Assembly (NCBI GenBank): GCA_019056595.1
Contig: CP036163.1
Coordinates: 186,001-250,000 of the forward strand
DNA from: Pectobacterium atrosepticum
Lineage (GTDB): Bacteria > Pseudomonadota > Gammaproteobacteria > Enterobacterales > Enterobacteriaceae
Length of the DNA stretch: 64,000 bases
Reading direction: 5' to 3'
How positions within the stretch are numbered: position 1 is the first letter of the stretch; every line of letters begins with the position of its first letter. The notes beneath the pieces were generated by a model. The model searched no databases. It was not told where the DNA came from and saw only the letters and a program-made list of their open reading frames with translations. Shown in pieces: positions 28,447 through 41,002 of the stretch. The position numbers and the translations under genes are program-made.

Positions 28447-28813
28447 TAAGGTATAGCTCTGCTTCCTGATTTGGCAGATCAACGGCATCTCCGTTGCGAT
28501 CGTGCCAAGGGTTATCACCTTTCAGCTAGCGTGTGCGGTTAAGGGCTGCATTTTACGGGAAACGCTGCCTAACGCCAACTTGTGTGGCCCGACTTCCCGT
28601 AAATGGATTCGTGAATGGCGGTGACTAGGTCAATGAATTAGCGCACATGTTTCCTGATTGTTACCTGATTTGGGCACACTTCGTGACGCTGTCGCCGCTT
28701 TTTGCTCTGAATTCTGGTCCTATGGTTTGTTAAATCGGGAAAAAACTGACCTGACGCAATATCTGCCGTGGTAGCCCTATCCATAATGCCTTTCAGGGTT
28801 CAGGGGGCATAAG
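28447..28813. other. potA-pepT divergent promoter region
   Basis: This 367-bp region holds the divergent promoters of potA and pepT. I see no ORF. In Salmonella pepT is induced anaerobically by FNR; a motif near 28650-28675 (CTGATTGTTACCTGAT) only loosely resembles an FNR site, so I do not annotate it. Confidence 0.5.
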
Positions 28814-30046
28814 ATGGATAAATTACTCGACAGATTTTTAAACTACGTTTCGTTTGATACACAATCTAAATCCGGTGTTCGGCAGGTGCCGAGTACCGAC
28901 GGCCAGTTGAAACTGGCGCGTGTGTTGCAGCAGGAACTGCTCGAACTGGGATTTGAACAGATAGTACTAAGCAAGCAGGGTTGCTTGACGGCGACGCTTC
29001 CGTCGAACGTTGCCTGGTCAGTACCCGCCATCGGTTTTATTTCACATATGGATACATCGCCGGACTTTAGCGGCAAAAATGTTAATCCACAGATTTTGGA
29101 AAACTATCGCGGCGGCGACATTGCCTTGGGCGTGGGAGATGAAGTGCTGTCGCCTGTGATGTTCCCGGTGCTGCACCAGCTACTGGGGCACACGCTGATT
29201 ACGACAGACGGCAAAACGCTGCTGGGGGCGGATGATAAAGCAGGGATCGCGGAAATTATTACCGCACTGGTGCGCCTGAAAAAGAGTCAACTGCCGCACG
29301 GGGATGTTCGCATTGCCTTTACGCCTGATGAAGAAATTGGCAAGGGCGCGCAGTTTTTTGATGTCAAAGCGTTTAACGCCCAGTGGGCTTACACCGTAGA
29401 CGGCGGTGGCGTCGGCGAACTGGAGTATGAGAATTTTAATGCCGCGTCGGTTCAGGTGAAAATTGTCGGTAACAATGTACATCCTGGTAGCGCCAAAGGC
29501 GTGATGGTGAACGCGTTGACGCTGGCCTCTCGCTATCATCAGCATGTACCGGAGAGTGAATCACCGGAGCAGACGGAAGGCTATCAGGGTTTTTACCATC
29601 TTCACAGCATGAAAGGCTCTGTGGAGCGGGCTGACCTGCACTATATCGTCCGGGATTTTGACCGCAACGGCTTTGAACAGCGTAAACAGACAATGCTGGA
29701 TATAGCAGAAAAGGTCGGCGCGGGGCTGCATCCGGATTGCTACATTGAAGTCACGATTACCGATACCTACTACAACATGCGTGAGCAGGTTGAGCAGCAT
29801 CCGCACATTATCGCGTTGGCACAGCAGGCGATGCGGGATTGCAACATTGAACCAAACATGAAACCGATTCGCGGTGGTACTGACGGCGCGCACCTGTCAT
29901 TTCAGGGATTACCGTGCCCGAATCTGTTTACCGGTGGCTACAACTATCATGGTAAACATGAATTTGTCACGCTGGAAGGGATGGAAAAGGCTGTGTCTGT
30001 GATTATGCGGATTGCAGAGTTGACGGCGCTGCGTGCGAAGCCGTAA
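28814..30046 (+). CDS. pepT: peptidase T (tripeptide aminopeptidase)
   Basis: Zinc-dependent M20 aminopeptidase that removes the N-terminal residue of tripeptides in the cytoplasm. Metal ligands: His in [11 protein letters not shown], Asp in [12 protein letters not shown], Glu in [10 protein letters not shown], Asp in [12 protein letters not shown] and a late His in [11 protein letters not shown]. The dimerisation or lid domain lies around residues 210-320. 410 residues against 408 in E. coli. RBS GGGGGC lies upstream. Divergent from potABCD and convergent with roxA, as in E. coli. Confidence 0.97.
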   Translation: MDKLLDRFLNYVSFDTQSKSGVRQVPSTDGQLKLARVLQQELLELGFEQIVLSKQGCLTATLPSNVAWSVPAIGFISHMDTSPDFSGKNVNPQILENYRGGDIALGVGDEVLSPVMFPVLHQLLGHTLITTDGKTLLGADDKAGIAEIITALVRLKKSQLPHGDVRIAFTPDEEIGKGAQFFDVKAFNAQWAYTVDGGGVGELEYENFNAASVQVKIVGNNVHPGSAKGVMVNALTLASRYHQHVPESESPEQTEGYQGFYHLHSMKGSVERADLHYIVRDFDRNGFEQRKQTMLDIAEKVGAGLHPDCYIEVTITDTYYNMREQVEQHPHIIALAQQAMRDCNIEPNMKPIRGGTDGAHLSFQGLPCPNLFTGGYNYHGKHEFVTLEGMEKAVSVIMRIAELTALRAKP

Positions 30047-30124
30047 GCGAGTCCATTTTGCAGATATGAGTAAGGCGGGAAATTCCCGCCTTATCTTTGT
30101 GCGAACGATTAGCTTGGTCTGTTT

Positions 30125-31246
30125 TTAATCTGCGAAATACCAGTAACCGCTGTTAATCAGTATCGTGAGCTGTGCGAGGAAAGAAGGATCTTCTAACGCG
30201 TCACCCAGTCGCTCTGCATCAATGGCGGGGTGCTCAGCCAACGCAAACAGCGCAGCCTTGTGCGTACTGTTCACTTTCTCCCCGTTAACAAAGCAGCCAT
30301 CCCCAACGCAGATGACACGCAGCCCGCCTAAACGGCGCAGTGGTTCACCCTGTTGCAGATACTCATACACTTCGCCAGCCTGATAAGGCGGTTCCGGCGG
30401 AGAGAGGTCAAGCTCATGACGAGACTGGGAAATAAATTCACCAAACCAGTTCTGGAAATGTTCCGGTTGCTGCACCAGCTCCAGCATCATTTTTTGCAAC
30501 GCATCCAGCTCTTGCGGTAGCACGCTGGCAATATGCTCACGGGATGGGATATTGGGATCGCTGTAGCGATAGCTGCCGAGTTCGCGGGAAAGCACATAAT
30601 CCGCAAAGCCGCTAACCAGTTCGCGAGCGTTTGGTGCCCGGAAACCCACTGAGTAGTTCAGCGAATTCTCTAGCGAATAGCCTTCGTGTGGGAAGCCCGG
30701 TGGAATATACACGATATCACCCGGTTCCAGCTCTTCATCAATAATGGCTTCAAACGGGTCGACTTGAAGCAGGTCTGGATGCGGACAGTGCTGCTTCATT
30801 GGTATTTTTTCACCGACACGCCAGCGGCGACGTCCCGTTCCCTGAATGATGAAAACATCATACTGATCCAGATGTGGCCCTACGCCACCACCGGGAACGG
30901 AAAACGAAATCATCAAATCATCAGTACGCCAGTCTGGCAACTGTCGAAACGGCTGCATCAAAGCGGAAGAGGGCTCATGCCAGTGATCGACAGCCTGTAC
31001 TAACAGCGACCAGTTGCTTTCACCCAGATGGTCGTAGCTCTCGAAAGGACCATGGCTCACCTGCCAGCGTCCGTTCTGATGGCTGACTAGTCGGCTATCA
31101 ACCTCGTTTTCCAACGCCAAACCCGCAAGTTCGTCGGGCGAAATCGGATCGATAAAATGAGTGAAGCCGCCTTTAATCAGGAGCGGACGTTTTTGCCAGT
31201 AGTTCGCTAAAAAATCCTGCCAGTCGAGATTAAGCTGATAGTCCAT
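30125..31246 (-). CDS. roxA: 50S ribosomal protein L16 arginine 3-hydroxylase
   Basis: JmjC-type, Fe(II)- and 2-oxoglutarate-dependent oxygenase that hydroxylates an arginine of ribosomal protein L16. The facial triad includes HLDQYDVF (HxD) and a later His in FPHEGYSLENSLNYSVGF; residues 90-220 form the JmjC barrel and the C terminus holds a winged-helix-like domain. 373 residues equal E. coli YcfD. It lies between pepT and phoQ as in E. coli. Confidence 0.95.
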   Translation of the reverse strand: MDYQLNLDWQDFLANYWQKRPLLIKGGFTHFIDPISPDELAGLALENEVDSRLVSHQNGRWQVSHGPFESYDHLGESNWSLLVQAVDHWHEPSSALMQPFRQLPDWRTDDLMISFSVPGGGVGPHLDQYDVFIIQGTGRRRWRVGEKIPMKQHCPHPDLLQVDPFEAIIDEELEPGDIVYIPPGFPHEGYSLENSLNYSVGFRAPNARELVSGFADYVLSRELGSYRYSDPNIPSREHIASVLPQELDALQKMMLELVQQPEHFQNWFGEFISQSRHELDLSPPEPPYQAGEVYEYLQQGEPLRRLGGLRVICVGDGCFVNGEKVNSTHKAALFALAEHPAIDAERLGDALEDPSFLAQLTILINSGYWYFAD

Positions 31247-31382
31247 ACTGTTTTCCAGAAATTAGTTTTTTGAGGAAATGACTGTTCTTGAAGACATGAT
31301 TTTTCTTAAAGTAATCCGTATTTTAAAACAATCCGCATTTTGGCACTAAGTATAGCGGAAGCATCGCTCGCTGTACGGCCTT

Positions 31383-32837
31383 TCACCCCTCGTTCTGGCT
31401 AAGGTTCTGGCGGGAGAAAATGGCTTCGACTCGGGCTCCACCCAGTGCGCTGTCGCTGATGAGGATCTCACCCTTATACTGTTCGATAATTTCGACGGCA
31501 ACGGCGAGGCCAATACCTTGTCCGGGGCGCATGCGGTCGGCGCGTTGCCCACGCAGAAAGATCATTTCGCGCTTGCTTTCGAGGATGCCGGGTCCGTCGT
31601 CATCGATAATCAGATGCAGCTTGTGATCGGAATATTGCACGCTGATTTCGACAAATTCCAGGCAGTACTTACAGGCGTTATCAAGGATATTGCCCAGTAC
31701 TTCCATGAAATCATTCTTCTCGCCCACGAATGTCAGTTCGGGCGGAATATCGAGCGTCAATACCACGCCCTTGCGCTGATACACCTTATTTAACGCGGAA
31801 CACAGGCCATCCAGCAGCGCTGGAACCGAGTGTACTTCACGTATCAGAAGGTTATGTTCTGAGCGCACGCTGGCGCGATGCAGGTAATAGCCAATCTGCT
31901 GCGAGATACGGCTGATCTGCGCCAGCATGATCGGCTCAGCCTGATCGATAGTGATCTCTTTGCCGGTTCGCAGCGCGCGTAACGTGGTCTGCAAGACGGC
32001 CAGCGGCGTTTTCAGGCTGTGGGTGAGGTCGGTGAGCGTCGTGCGGTACTTATGGTATCGCTGGCGTTCGTTATTCAGCAGAATATTCAGGTTTTTCACC
32101 AAGCTAAATAATTCACGCGGCGGATTTTCATCCAATTGATCGCGAGTGCCTTTCTCTAGTTCAGCAATTTGTTTTACCAGATGCTGAATAGGGCGCAGGC
32201 TCCAGTGAGCGCCAAGCCAAAGCAAGGGAAGCACCAGAAGAAGATTGGCGATCAAAACATAGCTGAACCATTCCCACACCACGTCCTCCTGTTGCAACTC
32301 TTGCGGGATACGGTCGACGACGACAATGGTGATGGAAGGGAGATGCTCGGTCTTCGGATAAACGTTCACGGCGATGGAATGGGTTAGTGCATTACTATGT
32401 GCGCCATTCAGCGCTCGTAGGCTGCTCAGTAATAAGGTGTTGCCCGTTAATACCGCGCTGCTGGTATCGGTGTCGGTATCCAATTCGTGATAGGCCGTCT
32501 TGCTCAGCCACTCTGGTTTTATCAGTGCTTCCAGCTCGGGAACGTGCTTTTCGCGCCAGAGTACGTTGCCATTCTCATCGTATATCAACACCAGCGTGGG
32601 AAAATTGATGTCAACATCGGGAGGGGTGACGATATTCAGCTGATTATCGCGCCACTGCGCAAGGCTGTAGTAAAGGTTACTTTCGCCACGCAGTAGGCGG
32701 AATGAGGTTTTATCAAAGTTGACGCTGTAGCCGATAATAGCGACAACGCCATAGGCCAACGACAGCGCTAACACGATGGCCGCTGTCGCGAGTAGAAAAC
32801 GAATGCGAAGCGAGAAGGGCAGCTTCTTCTCACTCAT
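31383..32837 (-). CDS. phoQ: sensor histidine kinase PhoQ
   Basis: Membrane kinase sensing low Mg2+, acid pH and cationic peptides and phosphorylating PhoP. Two membrane helices (about residues 14-42 and 190-215) flank the periplasmic PDC sensor; its acidic Mg-binding patch is visible around [13 protein letters not shown] follows, then the DHp box with phospho-His in [15 protein letters not shown], and the ATPase domain with [16 protein letters not shown] and GQGIGLAVA. 484 residues. Its ATG overlaps the phoP stop by 4 bp. In soft-rot bacteria PhoPQ also controls pectinases and virulence (established for the genus, not shown here). Confidence 0.97.
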   Translation of the reverse strand: MSEKKLPFSLRIRFLLATAAIVLALSLAYGVVAIIGYSVNFDKTSFRLLRGESNLYYSLAQWRDNQLNIVTPPDVDINFPTLVLIYDENGNVLWREKHVPELEALIKPEWLSKTAYHELDTDTDTSSAVLTGNTLLLSSLRALNGAHSNALTHSIAVNVYPKTEHLPSITIVVVDRIPQELQQEDVVWEWFSYVLIANLLLVLPLLWLGAHWSLRPIQHLVKQIAELEKGTRDQLDENPPRELFSLVKNLNILLNNERQRYHKYRTTLTDLTHSLKTPLAVLQTTLRALRTGKEITIDQAEPIMLAQISRISQQIGYYLHRASVRSEHNLLIREVHSVPALLDGLCSALNKVYQRKGVVLTLDIPPELTFVGEKNDFMEVLGNILDNACKYCLEFVEISVQYSDHKLHLIIDDDGPGILESKREMIFLRGQRADRMRPGQGIGLAVAVEIIEQYKGEILISDSALGGARVEAIFSRQNLSQNEG

Positions 32838-33523
32838 GCCGGGCCTGGGGGCGTATCAATATCAAAGCGATATCCTTGTCCGCGTACGGTAGTAATCACA
32901 TCTTGCGCTTCAGCCTGCTGGATTTTCTTGCGTAACCGTCCCATTAGTACATCAATGGTGTGGCTTTCCCGCAGCTCCGCATCCGGGTACAGCTGTAGCA
33001 TCAGCGACTCTTTGCTGACGACTTTACCTTTGTTGCGAATTAACGTCTCGATAATCGTGTATTCAAACGCAGTCAGCTTGATCGGAGTGCTATTGATCAT
33101 CAGTTCGCGGCGTGACAAATCGATCTCGAAGGGCGGTAGGCTGATAATTTGCGACGCCAAACCACTGTTGCGTCGCATCAGCGCCTGCAAGCGCGCCACA
33201 ACTTCTTCCATATGGAACGGTTTGGTCACGTAATCGTCCGCACCCGCTTCCAGTACGGCCACTTTGTCCTGCCAGCCTTCACGGGCGGTCAGCACCAGAA
33301 TCGGGAGTTTGACTTGATGCGCGCGCCAGCGACGAATCATGCTCATGCCGTCTTCATCGGGCAATCCGAGGTCGACAATCGCGATGTCCGGCATATTCTC
33401 ATGCAGGAAATAATCCGCTTCTTTAGCGTCAGACGCCGCGTCAACCTGATGTCCCATTTCGTTCATCTGAACGGTTAAATGATGGCGTAGTAATACATTA
33501 TCTTCAACGACCAGAATCCGCAT
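32834..33523 (-). CDS. phoP: response regulator PhoP
   Basis: OmpR-family regulator: receiver domain (residues 1-120) with phosphoacceptor Asp51 in [13 protein letters not shown] and conserved Lys in DYVTKPFH, then a winged-helix DNA-binding domain ending VRGQGYRFD. 229 residues, six more at the C terminus than E. coli PhoP (DTPPGPA tail). A PhoP box with correct spacing lies about 140 bp upstream, so it is probably autoregulated. First gene of the phoPQ operon, downstream of purB. Confidence 0.97.
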   Translation of the reverse strand: MRILVVEDNVLLRHHLTVQMNEMGHQVDAASDAKEADYFLHENMPDIAIVDLGLPDEDGMSMIRRWRAHQVKLPILVLTAREGWQDKVAVLEAGADDYVTKPFHMEEVVARLQALMRRNSGLASQIISLPPFEIDLSRRELMINSTPIKLTAFEYTIIETLIRNKGKVVSKESLMLQLYPDAELRESHTIDVLMGRLRKKIQQAEAQDVITTVRGQGYRFDIDTPPGPA

Positions 33524-33645
33524 CGTTATACCCTCTGTCGAATAGAAATGGTTATTGCAACGAACTTATGCACCATGTCTTTCACGTATTTCGCCTCCGC
33601 GTATCATAATTGTACACGGGACAAATAGTTTATTTTATTTGCTAA

Positions 33646-33679
33646 ATTATCCACAGGAAGGGTAAACCGAGTGTAAACA
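33646..33679 (-). promoter_or_regulatory. PhoP-activated promoter of phoPQ
   Basis: On the minus strand TGTTTA-CACTC-GGTTTA (33679-33663) is an exact PhoP box, two hexamer repeats spaced by 5 bp. After 11 bp comes GATAAT (33651-33646), a good -10. This is the spacing known for PhoP-activated promoters, which have no -35. Autoregulation is inferred. Confidence 0.85.
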
Positions 33680-33692
33680 GGCTGGAAATGGT

Positions 33693-33819
33693 CATACTCG
33701 TCATACTTCGAGCTACATGTGTGTTGGCTACGTTCAGTCACCCGAATCACTTACCTGAGTAAGCTCATCGGGATTCCTTCGCTTGCCGCCTACCTGAAAC
33801 TCGAATTATTTAGAGTATG
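33693..33819. repeat. ERIC element, copy 2 (reverse orientation)
   Basis: About 127 bp with ends CATAC...GTATG; it aligns to the reverse complement of copy 1 at 20564-20690, including GTGTGTTGGCT, CACTTAC.TGAGTAAG and GGGATTCCT.C. It lies between purB and phoP, next to the PhoP box, and would be transcribed if purB transcription reads through. Confidence 0.85.
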
Positions 33820-33883
33820 GTGAGCGAGAAGACTGGCGGGCAGGGCGCCCGCCAGAGGGAGTACGAAATTTGTTTGAGAACGC

Positions 33884-35278
<1,395 letters not shown>

Positions 35279-35429
35279 TCAATAACAATTATTTTCAAGA
35301 ATAATTAGTTTCAATAACAACTAGTTTTAACAACTGACTGATTTCGAGACAGCCAGTTTTAATACGGAATCGATTATTGCAACGCTGGCGTTAATCACAC
35401 CAGCGTCAGCCGTAATGCCAAGAATACCA

Positions 35430-36065
35430 TCAAACGGATTGGCAACGCGCCAATATCTGTTTCGCTTCTTTGACCAGTTGGCTGCGTGAGAACATCAGTT
35501 GCAAGCGTCCGCCGCCAATCTGTTGCCAAAGCACCGTAGAGCGGATACCGGCCAGCAGCGCGGCGCGTACTTTCGCCTGCACCTGACTGTTTTTTAGCAC
35601 TTCCGGTGAACCGGTAACTTGAATACGTGGCCCCAACGTACTGATGACATCCACGTAAATTGCGGCCAGCGCGCTTACAATCGTTTCGGAAAGCAGCTCA
35701 AAATGCTCTAGTTGGCGTTCCAACTGCCCGATGCGCTTACCCAATTCGTCCAGCGCGGCAGATTTCGCGTTTAGCTTACGTTCTAACGCAATCATGCTAA
35801 ATGCATAACGCGAGAGTTCCGCGCCAGGGCCTTTGGTGCTGGTGTTCAGAATGCCCAGCAGCGTTTCCAGCCCAACTTTCAGGTTCTGCTCGTCATTGCC
35901 GTAAACGGCCAACGTGGATGCTGGGTTGAGGTTCAATACGCTGTTCAGCGAGGTATGCAGCACATCGTTATTACAGTTCCCCGTGTGGGCCAACTGCTGG
36001 ACTAAATGCGCCGATTGGCAAACGCCTGCTAGTGCCAGCGTGATTTCATAATAATTCTTAGCCAC
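35430..36065 (-). CDS. hflD: lysogenization regulator HflD
   Basis: Small, mostly helical membrane-associated protein. In E. coli it binds phage lambda CII and lowers lysogeny; its housekeeping role is unclear. I start at GTG 36065 ([26 protein letters not shown]), which matches the E. coli N terminus; the upstream 15 codons overlap mnmA. 211 residues against 213. [22 protein letters not shown] and the end [22 protein letters not shown] are conserved. The start lies 2 bp after the mnmA stop, so translation is probably coupled. Confidence 0.93.
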   Translation of the reverse strand: MAKNYYEITLALAGVCQSAHLVQQLAHTGNCNNDVLHTSLNSVLNLNPASTLAVYGNDEQNLKVGLETLLGILNTSTKGPGAELSRYAFSMIALERKLNAKSAALDELGKRIGQLERQLEHFELLSETIVSALAAIYVDVISTLGPRIQVTGSPEVLKNSQVQAKVRAALLAGIRSTVLWQQIGGGRLQLMFSRSQLVKEAKQILARCQSV

Positions 36066-36067
36066 GG

Positions 36068-37174
36068 TTACTCCTGTAAGCGTTCTTCGATGATGCCGCC
36101 GCCAAGGCAAACGTCGTCCAGATAAAAGACGGCAGATTGGCCCGGAGTGACGGCAGCGACAGGCTCATCAAAACGTACGGTAATGCGATCGTCACCAAGC
36201 GGGGTGACGGTGCAGGGGATATCCGCCTGACGGTAACGGGTTTTCACCATGCAGCGTAATTCAGCGGTCAGCGGCTGGCGATCGACCCAGTGTAACTGCT
36301 GTGCGATTAAGCCGTACGACATCAGGCGAGGGTGTTCGTGACCCTGCGCAACATACAGAATATTGTTGGCGACATCTTTATCCACCACGTACCAGGGATC
36401 TTCGCCGCCGTCTTTGACGCCGCCAATACCCAGCCCTTTGCGCTGCCCCAGCGTGTGGTACATCAGCCCCTGATGTTGTCCCATCGGTTTGTTGTCGTCG
36501 ACGGACAGAATCGGACCCGGTTGTGCGGGTAGATAGCGCGCCAGAAAATCGGTGAATTTGCGCTCGCCGATGAAGCAAATACCGGTAGAGTCTTTCTTCT
36601 TCGCGGTGGCCAACTCAAGCTCTTCGGCGATCTTGCGCACCTGTGGTTTTTCCAGTTCGCCGACCGGGAACAGGCTCTGCGCAATCTGTTCATGGCCCAG
36701 CGTATAAAGAAAATAGCTCTGGTCTTTGTTGCCGTCCATGCCGCGTAGCAAACGGCTTTTACCGTCAACGTCGTGACGACGGACATAATGGCCTGTCGCG
36801 ATATAGTCCGCCCCGAGATCCTCGGCAGCGAACTCAAGGAAGGCTTTGAATTTGATTTCTTTATTGCACAGGATATCGGGATTGGGGGTACGGCCCGCTT
36901 TATATTCTTCAAGGAAGAGTTCAAAAACGTTATCCCAATATTCAGCGGCAAAATTGACGGTATGTAACTCGATACCGAGCTTGTCGCAAACGGCCTGCGC
37001 ATCGGCAAGGTCAGTAGCCGCTGAGCAATATTCCGTGTCGTCGTCCTCTTCCCAGTTCTTCATGAACAGGCCTTCAACATGATAGCCCTGTTGCTGTAAC
37101 AGGTAAGCGGAAACGGAGGAATCAACACCGCCGGACATACCGACAATCACTTTTTTCTGGCTGTTATCTGACAT
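36068..37174 (-). CDS. mnmA: tRNA-specific 2-thiouridylase MnmA
   Basis: ATP-dependent enzyme that puts sulfur on U34 of tRNA-Lys, -Glu and -Gln, taking it from the TusE relay. PP-loop SGGVDSS near residue 14; nucleophilic Cys in [11 protein letters not shown] (~103) and the second Cys in [11 protein letters not shown] (~200). 368 residues, as usual. It is part of the same leftward series, followed within 2 bp by hflD. Confidence 0.97.
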   Translation of the reverse strand: MSDNSQKKVIVGMSGGVDSSVSAYLLQQQGYHVEGLFMKNWEEDDDTEYCSAATDLADAQAVCDKLGIELHTVNFAAEYWDNVFELFLEEYKAGRTPNPDILCNKEIKFKAFLEFAAEDLGADYIATGHYVRRHDVDGKSRLLRGMDGNKDQSYFLYTLGHEQIAQSLFPVGELEKPQVRKIAEELELATAKKKDSTGICFIGERKFTDFLARYLPAQPGPILSVDDNKPMGQHQGLMYHTLGQRKGLGIGGVKDGGEDPWYVVDKDVANNILYVAQGHEHPRLMSYGLIAQQLHWVDRQPLTAELRCMVKTRYRQADIPCTVTPLGDDRITVRFDEPVAAVTPGQSAVFYLDDVCLGGGIIEERLQE

Positions 37175-37315
37175 GGGAGTAGTCTCACGAACTGAAATTT
37201 ACTGACGCATTGATGCGAAAAACAAGCGGCATATTTTAGCATGTTGAACCGAGGGCTGCATCGCTATTCCTGCCGCGTGGTGGTTAGCCTGTACATGGCA
37301 AGAATAGCAATATGT

Positions 37316-37762
37316 CTAAAAAGGCCAGTTGAACGCGCCCAATACGGTTAACGGATAGCGCTCTGACTGCTGATAGCAGCGAATACTTTCGGCCACCAGC
37401 GGTGAACGGAGCTGACGAGAATGCAGAATTTCCTCTGCAGTCACCCAGCGACAGCATTCAATGTCACTGTCGTGTGGCTGGGTGTCGACCCGCTGAGGCA
37501 GATCGAGCGCGAAGCAAAAGCGTAAAAAGGGTGTGTTATCTGGGGCAATCCATTGATGCAGACGCAAGAAACTCTGTGGTGCGGCCTGAATGCCGGTTTC
37601 TTCCCATAGCTCACGGCTTGCCGCCTGAATCAGCGTCTCATCGGCTTCCAAATGGCCTGCAGGTTGGTTCCACAATAATTTGTCGTTAATTAACTCTTCG
37701 ACGACCAGAAAATGGTTTTCGGCCTGTACTACACAGGCAACCGTTACATGGGGTTTAAACAT
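37316..37762 (-). CDS. nudJ: Nudix phosphatase NudJ
   Basis: Nudix hydrolase, in E. coli acting on HMP-pyrophosphate and nucleoside di- and triphosphates. The Nudix box is intact: [22 protein letters not shown] follows GX5EX7REUXEEXGU. 148 residues, near the E. coli 153. It overlaps the end of rluE by 8 bp. The substrate is taken from the E. coli homologue. Confidence 0.92.
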   Translation of the reverse strand: MFKPHVTVACVVQAENHFLVVEELINDKLLWNQPAGHLEADETLIQAASRELWEETGIQAAPQSFLRLHQWIAPDNTPFLRFCFALDLPQRVDTQPHDSDIECCRWVTAEEILHSRQLRSPLVAESIRCYQQSERYPLTVLGAFNWPF

Positions 37763-38384
37763 CCGCTATCTCCTTCCATTCTCCGGGTAACAGGTTTTCT
37801 ACGGTTTGGTTGGCCATGCCGTATCGAATCAGACGCAGGGTAGGATACCCGATATTTGCCGTCATACGACGAACTTGCCGATTACGACCTTCATACAGCG
37901 TAATTTTTAGCCAGCAGTCGGGAATGCTTTTACGTTCGCGTATTGGAGGATTACGCGGCCACAGCCAGTCAGGTTCTGGCACGATCTCTGCACCTGCGGG
38001 CTGCGTTTTGCCGTCATTCAGCTCCAGACCGGTACGAAAGCGTGTCAGTATGGCCTCATCAGGAATGCCTTCAACTTGCACATAGTAAATTTTGGCCGTT
38101 TTTTTCGTTGGCTGAGTTAGCTGTGCTTGAAGTTTGCCGTCATTGGTGAGAATCATCAGGCCTTCGCTGTCGCGATCCAGACGCCCGGCGGCATAAATAC
38201 CGCTAATCGGAATGTAATCTTTCAGCGTGCTACGTCCGGCTTCATCAGTGAATTGCGGCAAGACATCAAAGGGCTTATTGAACAGAACAATCCGGCGCGG
38301 CGTATTGTCAGGCTGCCTTTTTCTGGCTGGCTGTGAGCTGAATCGTTTAACTTTGTGATTTTTAACAGGGAATTTATTCATCAT
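37755..38384 (-). CDS. rluE: 23S rRNA pseudouridine(2457) synthase
   Basis: RsuA-family pseudouridine synthase. The catalytic Asp lies in [12 protein letters not shown], preceded by [20 protein letters not shown] and followed by [11 protein letters not shown] and [11 protein letters not shown], all family hallmarks. A basic N-terminal tail ([17 protein letters not shown]) precedes the domain; there is no S4 domain, as in RluE. I use ATG 38384, one of two adjacent ATGs; the frame extends to 38411. Divergent from icd. Confidence 0.93.
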   Translation of the reverse strand: MMNKFPVKNHKVKRFSSQPARKRQPDNTPRRIVLFNKPFDVLPQFTDEAGRSTLKDYIPISGIYAAGRLDRDSEGLMILTNDGKLQAQLTQPTKKTAKIYYVQVEGIPDEAILTRFRTGLELNDGKTQPAGAEIVPEPDWLWPRNPPIRERKSIPDCWLKITLYEGRNRQVRRMTANIGYPTLRLIRYGMANQTVENLLPGEWKEIADV

Positions 38385-38512
38385 CTTTATAGTCGCGGGT
38401 AACAAAAGCATTATACTCGAAATGGTTTGCGATTGGCGCGGGCTAAATATTCAAGTAGTATTGACACGCATCTTACAAGTCATTAACAAAATTGCGCTCG
38501 AAGGAGAGGTTA

Positions 38513-39766
38513 ATGGAAAGCAAAGTAGTGGTACCGACAGAAGGTCAGAAAATCACGGTTGATGCTCAAGGTAAACTGGTTGTTCCAAACAATCCGGTTA
38601 TCCCGTTTATCGAAGGTGATGGCATTGGTATCGATGTAACGCCAGCCATGATCAACGTAGTGGACGCCGCCGTGAAGAAAGCCTATCAGGGCAAGCGCGC
38701 GATCTCCTGGATGGAGATCTACACCGGTGAGAAATCCACGCAAGTTTACGGTAAAGATGTCTGGCTGCCAGACGAAACGCTGGATCTGATCCGTGAATAT
38801 CGTGTGGCGATTAAGGGCCCGCTGACAACGCCAGTCGGTGGTGGTATTCGTTCTCTGAACGTTGCACTGCGCCAACAGTTGGACCTGTATGTTTGCCTGC
38901 GTCCGGTACGCTACTACGAAGGTACACCTAGCCCGGTTAAACAGCCTGAATTGACCGACATGGTGATCTTCCGCGAAAATGCCGAAGACATCTATGCTGG
39001 TATTGAGTGGAAAGCGGGTTCTGCTGAAGCAGACAAAGTGATCAAATTCCTGCGTGAGGAAATGGGCGTTAGCAAAATCCGTTTCCCTGAGCAGTGTGGT
39101 ATCGGCGTGAAGCCGTGTTCCGAAGAGGGTACTAAACGTCTGGTTCGCGCTGCGATCGAATACGCGATTACCAACGACCGTGATTCCCTCACGTTGGTAC
39201 ACAAAGGCAACATCATGAAATTCACCGAAGGCGCGTTTAAAGACTGGGGCTACCAGTTGGCGCGTGAAGAATTCGGCGGTGAGCTGATCGATGGCGGCCC
39301 GTGGGTGAAAATCAAGAACCCGAACACAGGCAAAGAGATCGTTGTAAAAGACGTCATCGCCGATGCATTCCTGCAACAAATCCTGTTGCGTCCTGCTGAA
39401 TATGACGTAATCGCCTGTATGAACCTGAACGGTGACTACATTTCTGATGCGCTGGCAGCACAGGTTGGCGGTATCGGTATTGCTCCGGGTGCGAACATCG
39501 GTGACGAATGTGCACTGTTTGAAGCCACGCACGGTACGGCACCGAAGTATGCTGGTCAGGATAAAGTGAACCCAGGTTCCGTTATTCTGTCTGCTGAAAT
39601 GATGTTACGTCACCTGCAATGGTTCGAAGCGGCTGACCTGATTGTTAAAGGCGTTGAAGGCGCGATCAAGAACAAGACCGTGACTTACGATTTCGAACGT
39701 CTGATGGAAGGTGCTACGCTGCGGAAATGTAGCGAATTTGCGCAAGACATCATCGATAATATGTAA
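38513..39766 (+). CDS. icd: isocitrate dehydrogenase [NADP+]
   Basis: TCA-cycle enzyme making 2-oxoglutarate, CO2 and NADPH. 417 residues, one more than E. coli. The substrate-binding and regulatory serine, phosphorylated by AceK, is Ser114 in [16 protein letters not shown] site [16 protein letters not shown] and metal-binding aspartates in [15 protein letters not shown] are present. Start at ATG 38513 with GGAGAGG upstream; the ORF to 38492 is leader. The 3' end of icd is a common phage attachment site in enterobacteria and phage-like regulators lie 1.7 kb downstream. Its terminator is the GGGGCC..GGCCCC hairpin near 39792. Confidence 0.97.
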   Translation: MESKVVVPTEGQKITVDAQGKLVVPNNPVIPFIEGDGIGIDVTPAMINVVDAAVKKAYQGKRAISWMEIYTGEKSTQVYGKDVWLPDETLDLIREYRVAIKGPLTTPVGGGIRSLNVALRQQLDLYVCLRPVRYYEGTPSPVKQPELTDMVIFRENAEDIYAGIEWKAGSAEADKVIKFLREEMGVSKIRFPEQCGIGVKPCSEEGTKRLVRAAIEYAITNDRDSLTLVHKGNIMKFTEGAFKDWGYQLAREEFGGELIDGGPWVKIKNPNTGKEIVVKDVIADAFLQQILLRPAEYDVIACMNLNGDYISDALAAQVGGIGIAPGANIGDECALFEATHGTAPKYAGQDKVNPGSVILSAEMMLRHLQWFEAADLIVKGVEGAIKNKTVTYDFERLMEGATLRKCSEFAQDIIDNM

Positions 39767-39790
39767 TCTGCTATTCAGTGCAGATGAATA

Positions 39791-39822
39791 TCAGGGGCCG
39801 ATTTGGCCCCTTAATTTTTCCC
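39791..39822 (+). terminator. terminator of icd
   Basis: AGGGGCC and GGCCCCT pair around GATTT and are followed by TAATTTTT. Confidence 0.8.
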
Positions 39823-39883
39823 TCAGATTCCTTTCCCCAAAACCATCCTATTTTGTATTAATCACCGTTGACCTAATTATCTT

Positions 39884-40993
39884 TTACGGGTGACCAATGC
39901 TCTGTGACCCGGGGATGAGCCGGAAGTACATCTGTTCGGGAATCGGACTGTCCCAGCCGCCAATGTACATTGCGAAGCCGATCATTCCGAAAAGGATGCC
40001 GAGAACCAGTGCTGTCATCGCGATACCGGATAGTGCGGTTTGTCGCCATAGCGGTTTGGCTGCCTCACTCCCTTTTTCCTGCGATCCTGAAGGTTGAACT
40101 AATGAGAAATGGAGCGTTGACGCTACAGGGCAGGATTCGACGCAGGTCATGCAGGCTGTGCATTCTGCGGTTCTCACCTGAATCAGTTTATCCACCGGAA
40201 TGTTAGATGGACAGGCCTTGGCGCACTTGCCGCAATCGATACAGCTGGTGGCATTTCGGCGGATTTTGAAGGGTGACAGCAGTGAAAACATTCCCAAGAG
40301 CGCACCGTAAGGACATAGATAACGACACCAAAAGTGGCGGACGAACAGGCTGGCAAGCATAAAGAGAAAAACGCAGACCAGCGTGATGGTGCCGATATTA
40401 CGGAAGAAACCGAGCATTTTGACGTCGGCGATTAGACCGTAAGGTGACATCAAAAACATATAAATGCTCTGTGCTGGCATTGATAAGGCGATGTAGAGGA
40501 AAAAGCTCAATAACAGGTATTTCAGACTACGCAACGGAATATCCAGCCACCTCGGAAGAATGAAGTGGCGGCCAAACATTTTTCCCCCCAATGCACCCAC
40601 CCACTCGGAAATCGTGCCTACAGGGCACAGCCAGGAGCAGAATGATTTCTTCAGCAACAGGCTGGTGAGAATAAATGCGAGAAGTAATAGCATTGACGCA
40701 AGATGGATTGGAGGAAAACTGCCCGTTTCCCACGTGAACTTAGCGTTCATCAATCCGGCAATCGGTAGCCAGCCCTCAATGCCGCCCGGTCTCGACATAT
40801 AAAGAGTCGTGCCGCCGGTTTCAAAGTAGCGTACCCAGAAATAGAAAGTGACACCGATATAGACATTGATCGCCAGTAGCAGAATTTGTGTGGCTCCGCG
40901 CCAGGTCAGCGCGTTACGCCAGTCGTTCCAGGGAAGTTTACCGCCAGTGGTTCCGGGTCGGCGTTGCCACCGTTTTCTTACTTTTTCGCTCAT
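39884..40993 (-). CDS. yccM: 4Fe-4S membrane protein, YccM/NapH-like
   Basis: Inner-membrane ferredoxin-type protein with four to six helices and two cytoplasmic [4Fe-4S] motifs at the C-terminal side (CIDCGKCAKACPSNIP and CTACMTCVESCPVA). Two CxxxCP motifs in the membrane part (SFCSWLCPVG and FWCRYLCPYGALLG) are typical of NapH/NosR/YccM proteins that carry electrons from quinol. The donor and acceptor are unknown. Start at ATG 40993; the frame opens at a TTG at 41002. 369 residues. It stands alone and converges on icd. Confidence 0.85.
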   Translation of the reverse strand: MSEKVRKRWQRRPGTTGGKLPWNDWRNALTWRGATQILLLAINVYIGVTFYFWVRYFETGGTTLYMSRPGGIEGWLPIAGLMNAKFTWETGSFPPIHLASMLLLLAFILTSLLLKKSFCSWLCPVGTISEWVGALGGKMFGRHFILPRWLDIPLRSLKYLLLSFFLYIALSMPAQSIYMFLMSPYGLIADVKMLGFFRNIGTITLVCVFLFMLASLFVRHFWCRYLCPYGALLGMFSLLSPFKIRRNATSCIDCGKCAKACPSNIPVDKLIQVRTAECTACMTCVESCPVASTLHFSLVQPSGSQEKGSEAAKPLWRQTALSGIAMTALVLGILFGMIGFAMYIGGWDSPIPEQMYFRLIPGSQSIGHP

Positions 40994-41002
40994 TGCTCTC
41001 AA

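Noticed and set aside
28640..28690. possible FNR site upstream of pepT
   Set aside because: Only a loose half-match to TTGAT-N4-ATCAA; not enough to annotate.
38510..39532. 340-codon ORF antisense to icd
   Set aside because: It mirrors icd codon bias on the other strand; the product has no recognisable domain and no RBS, while icd is certain.
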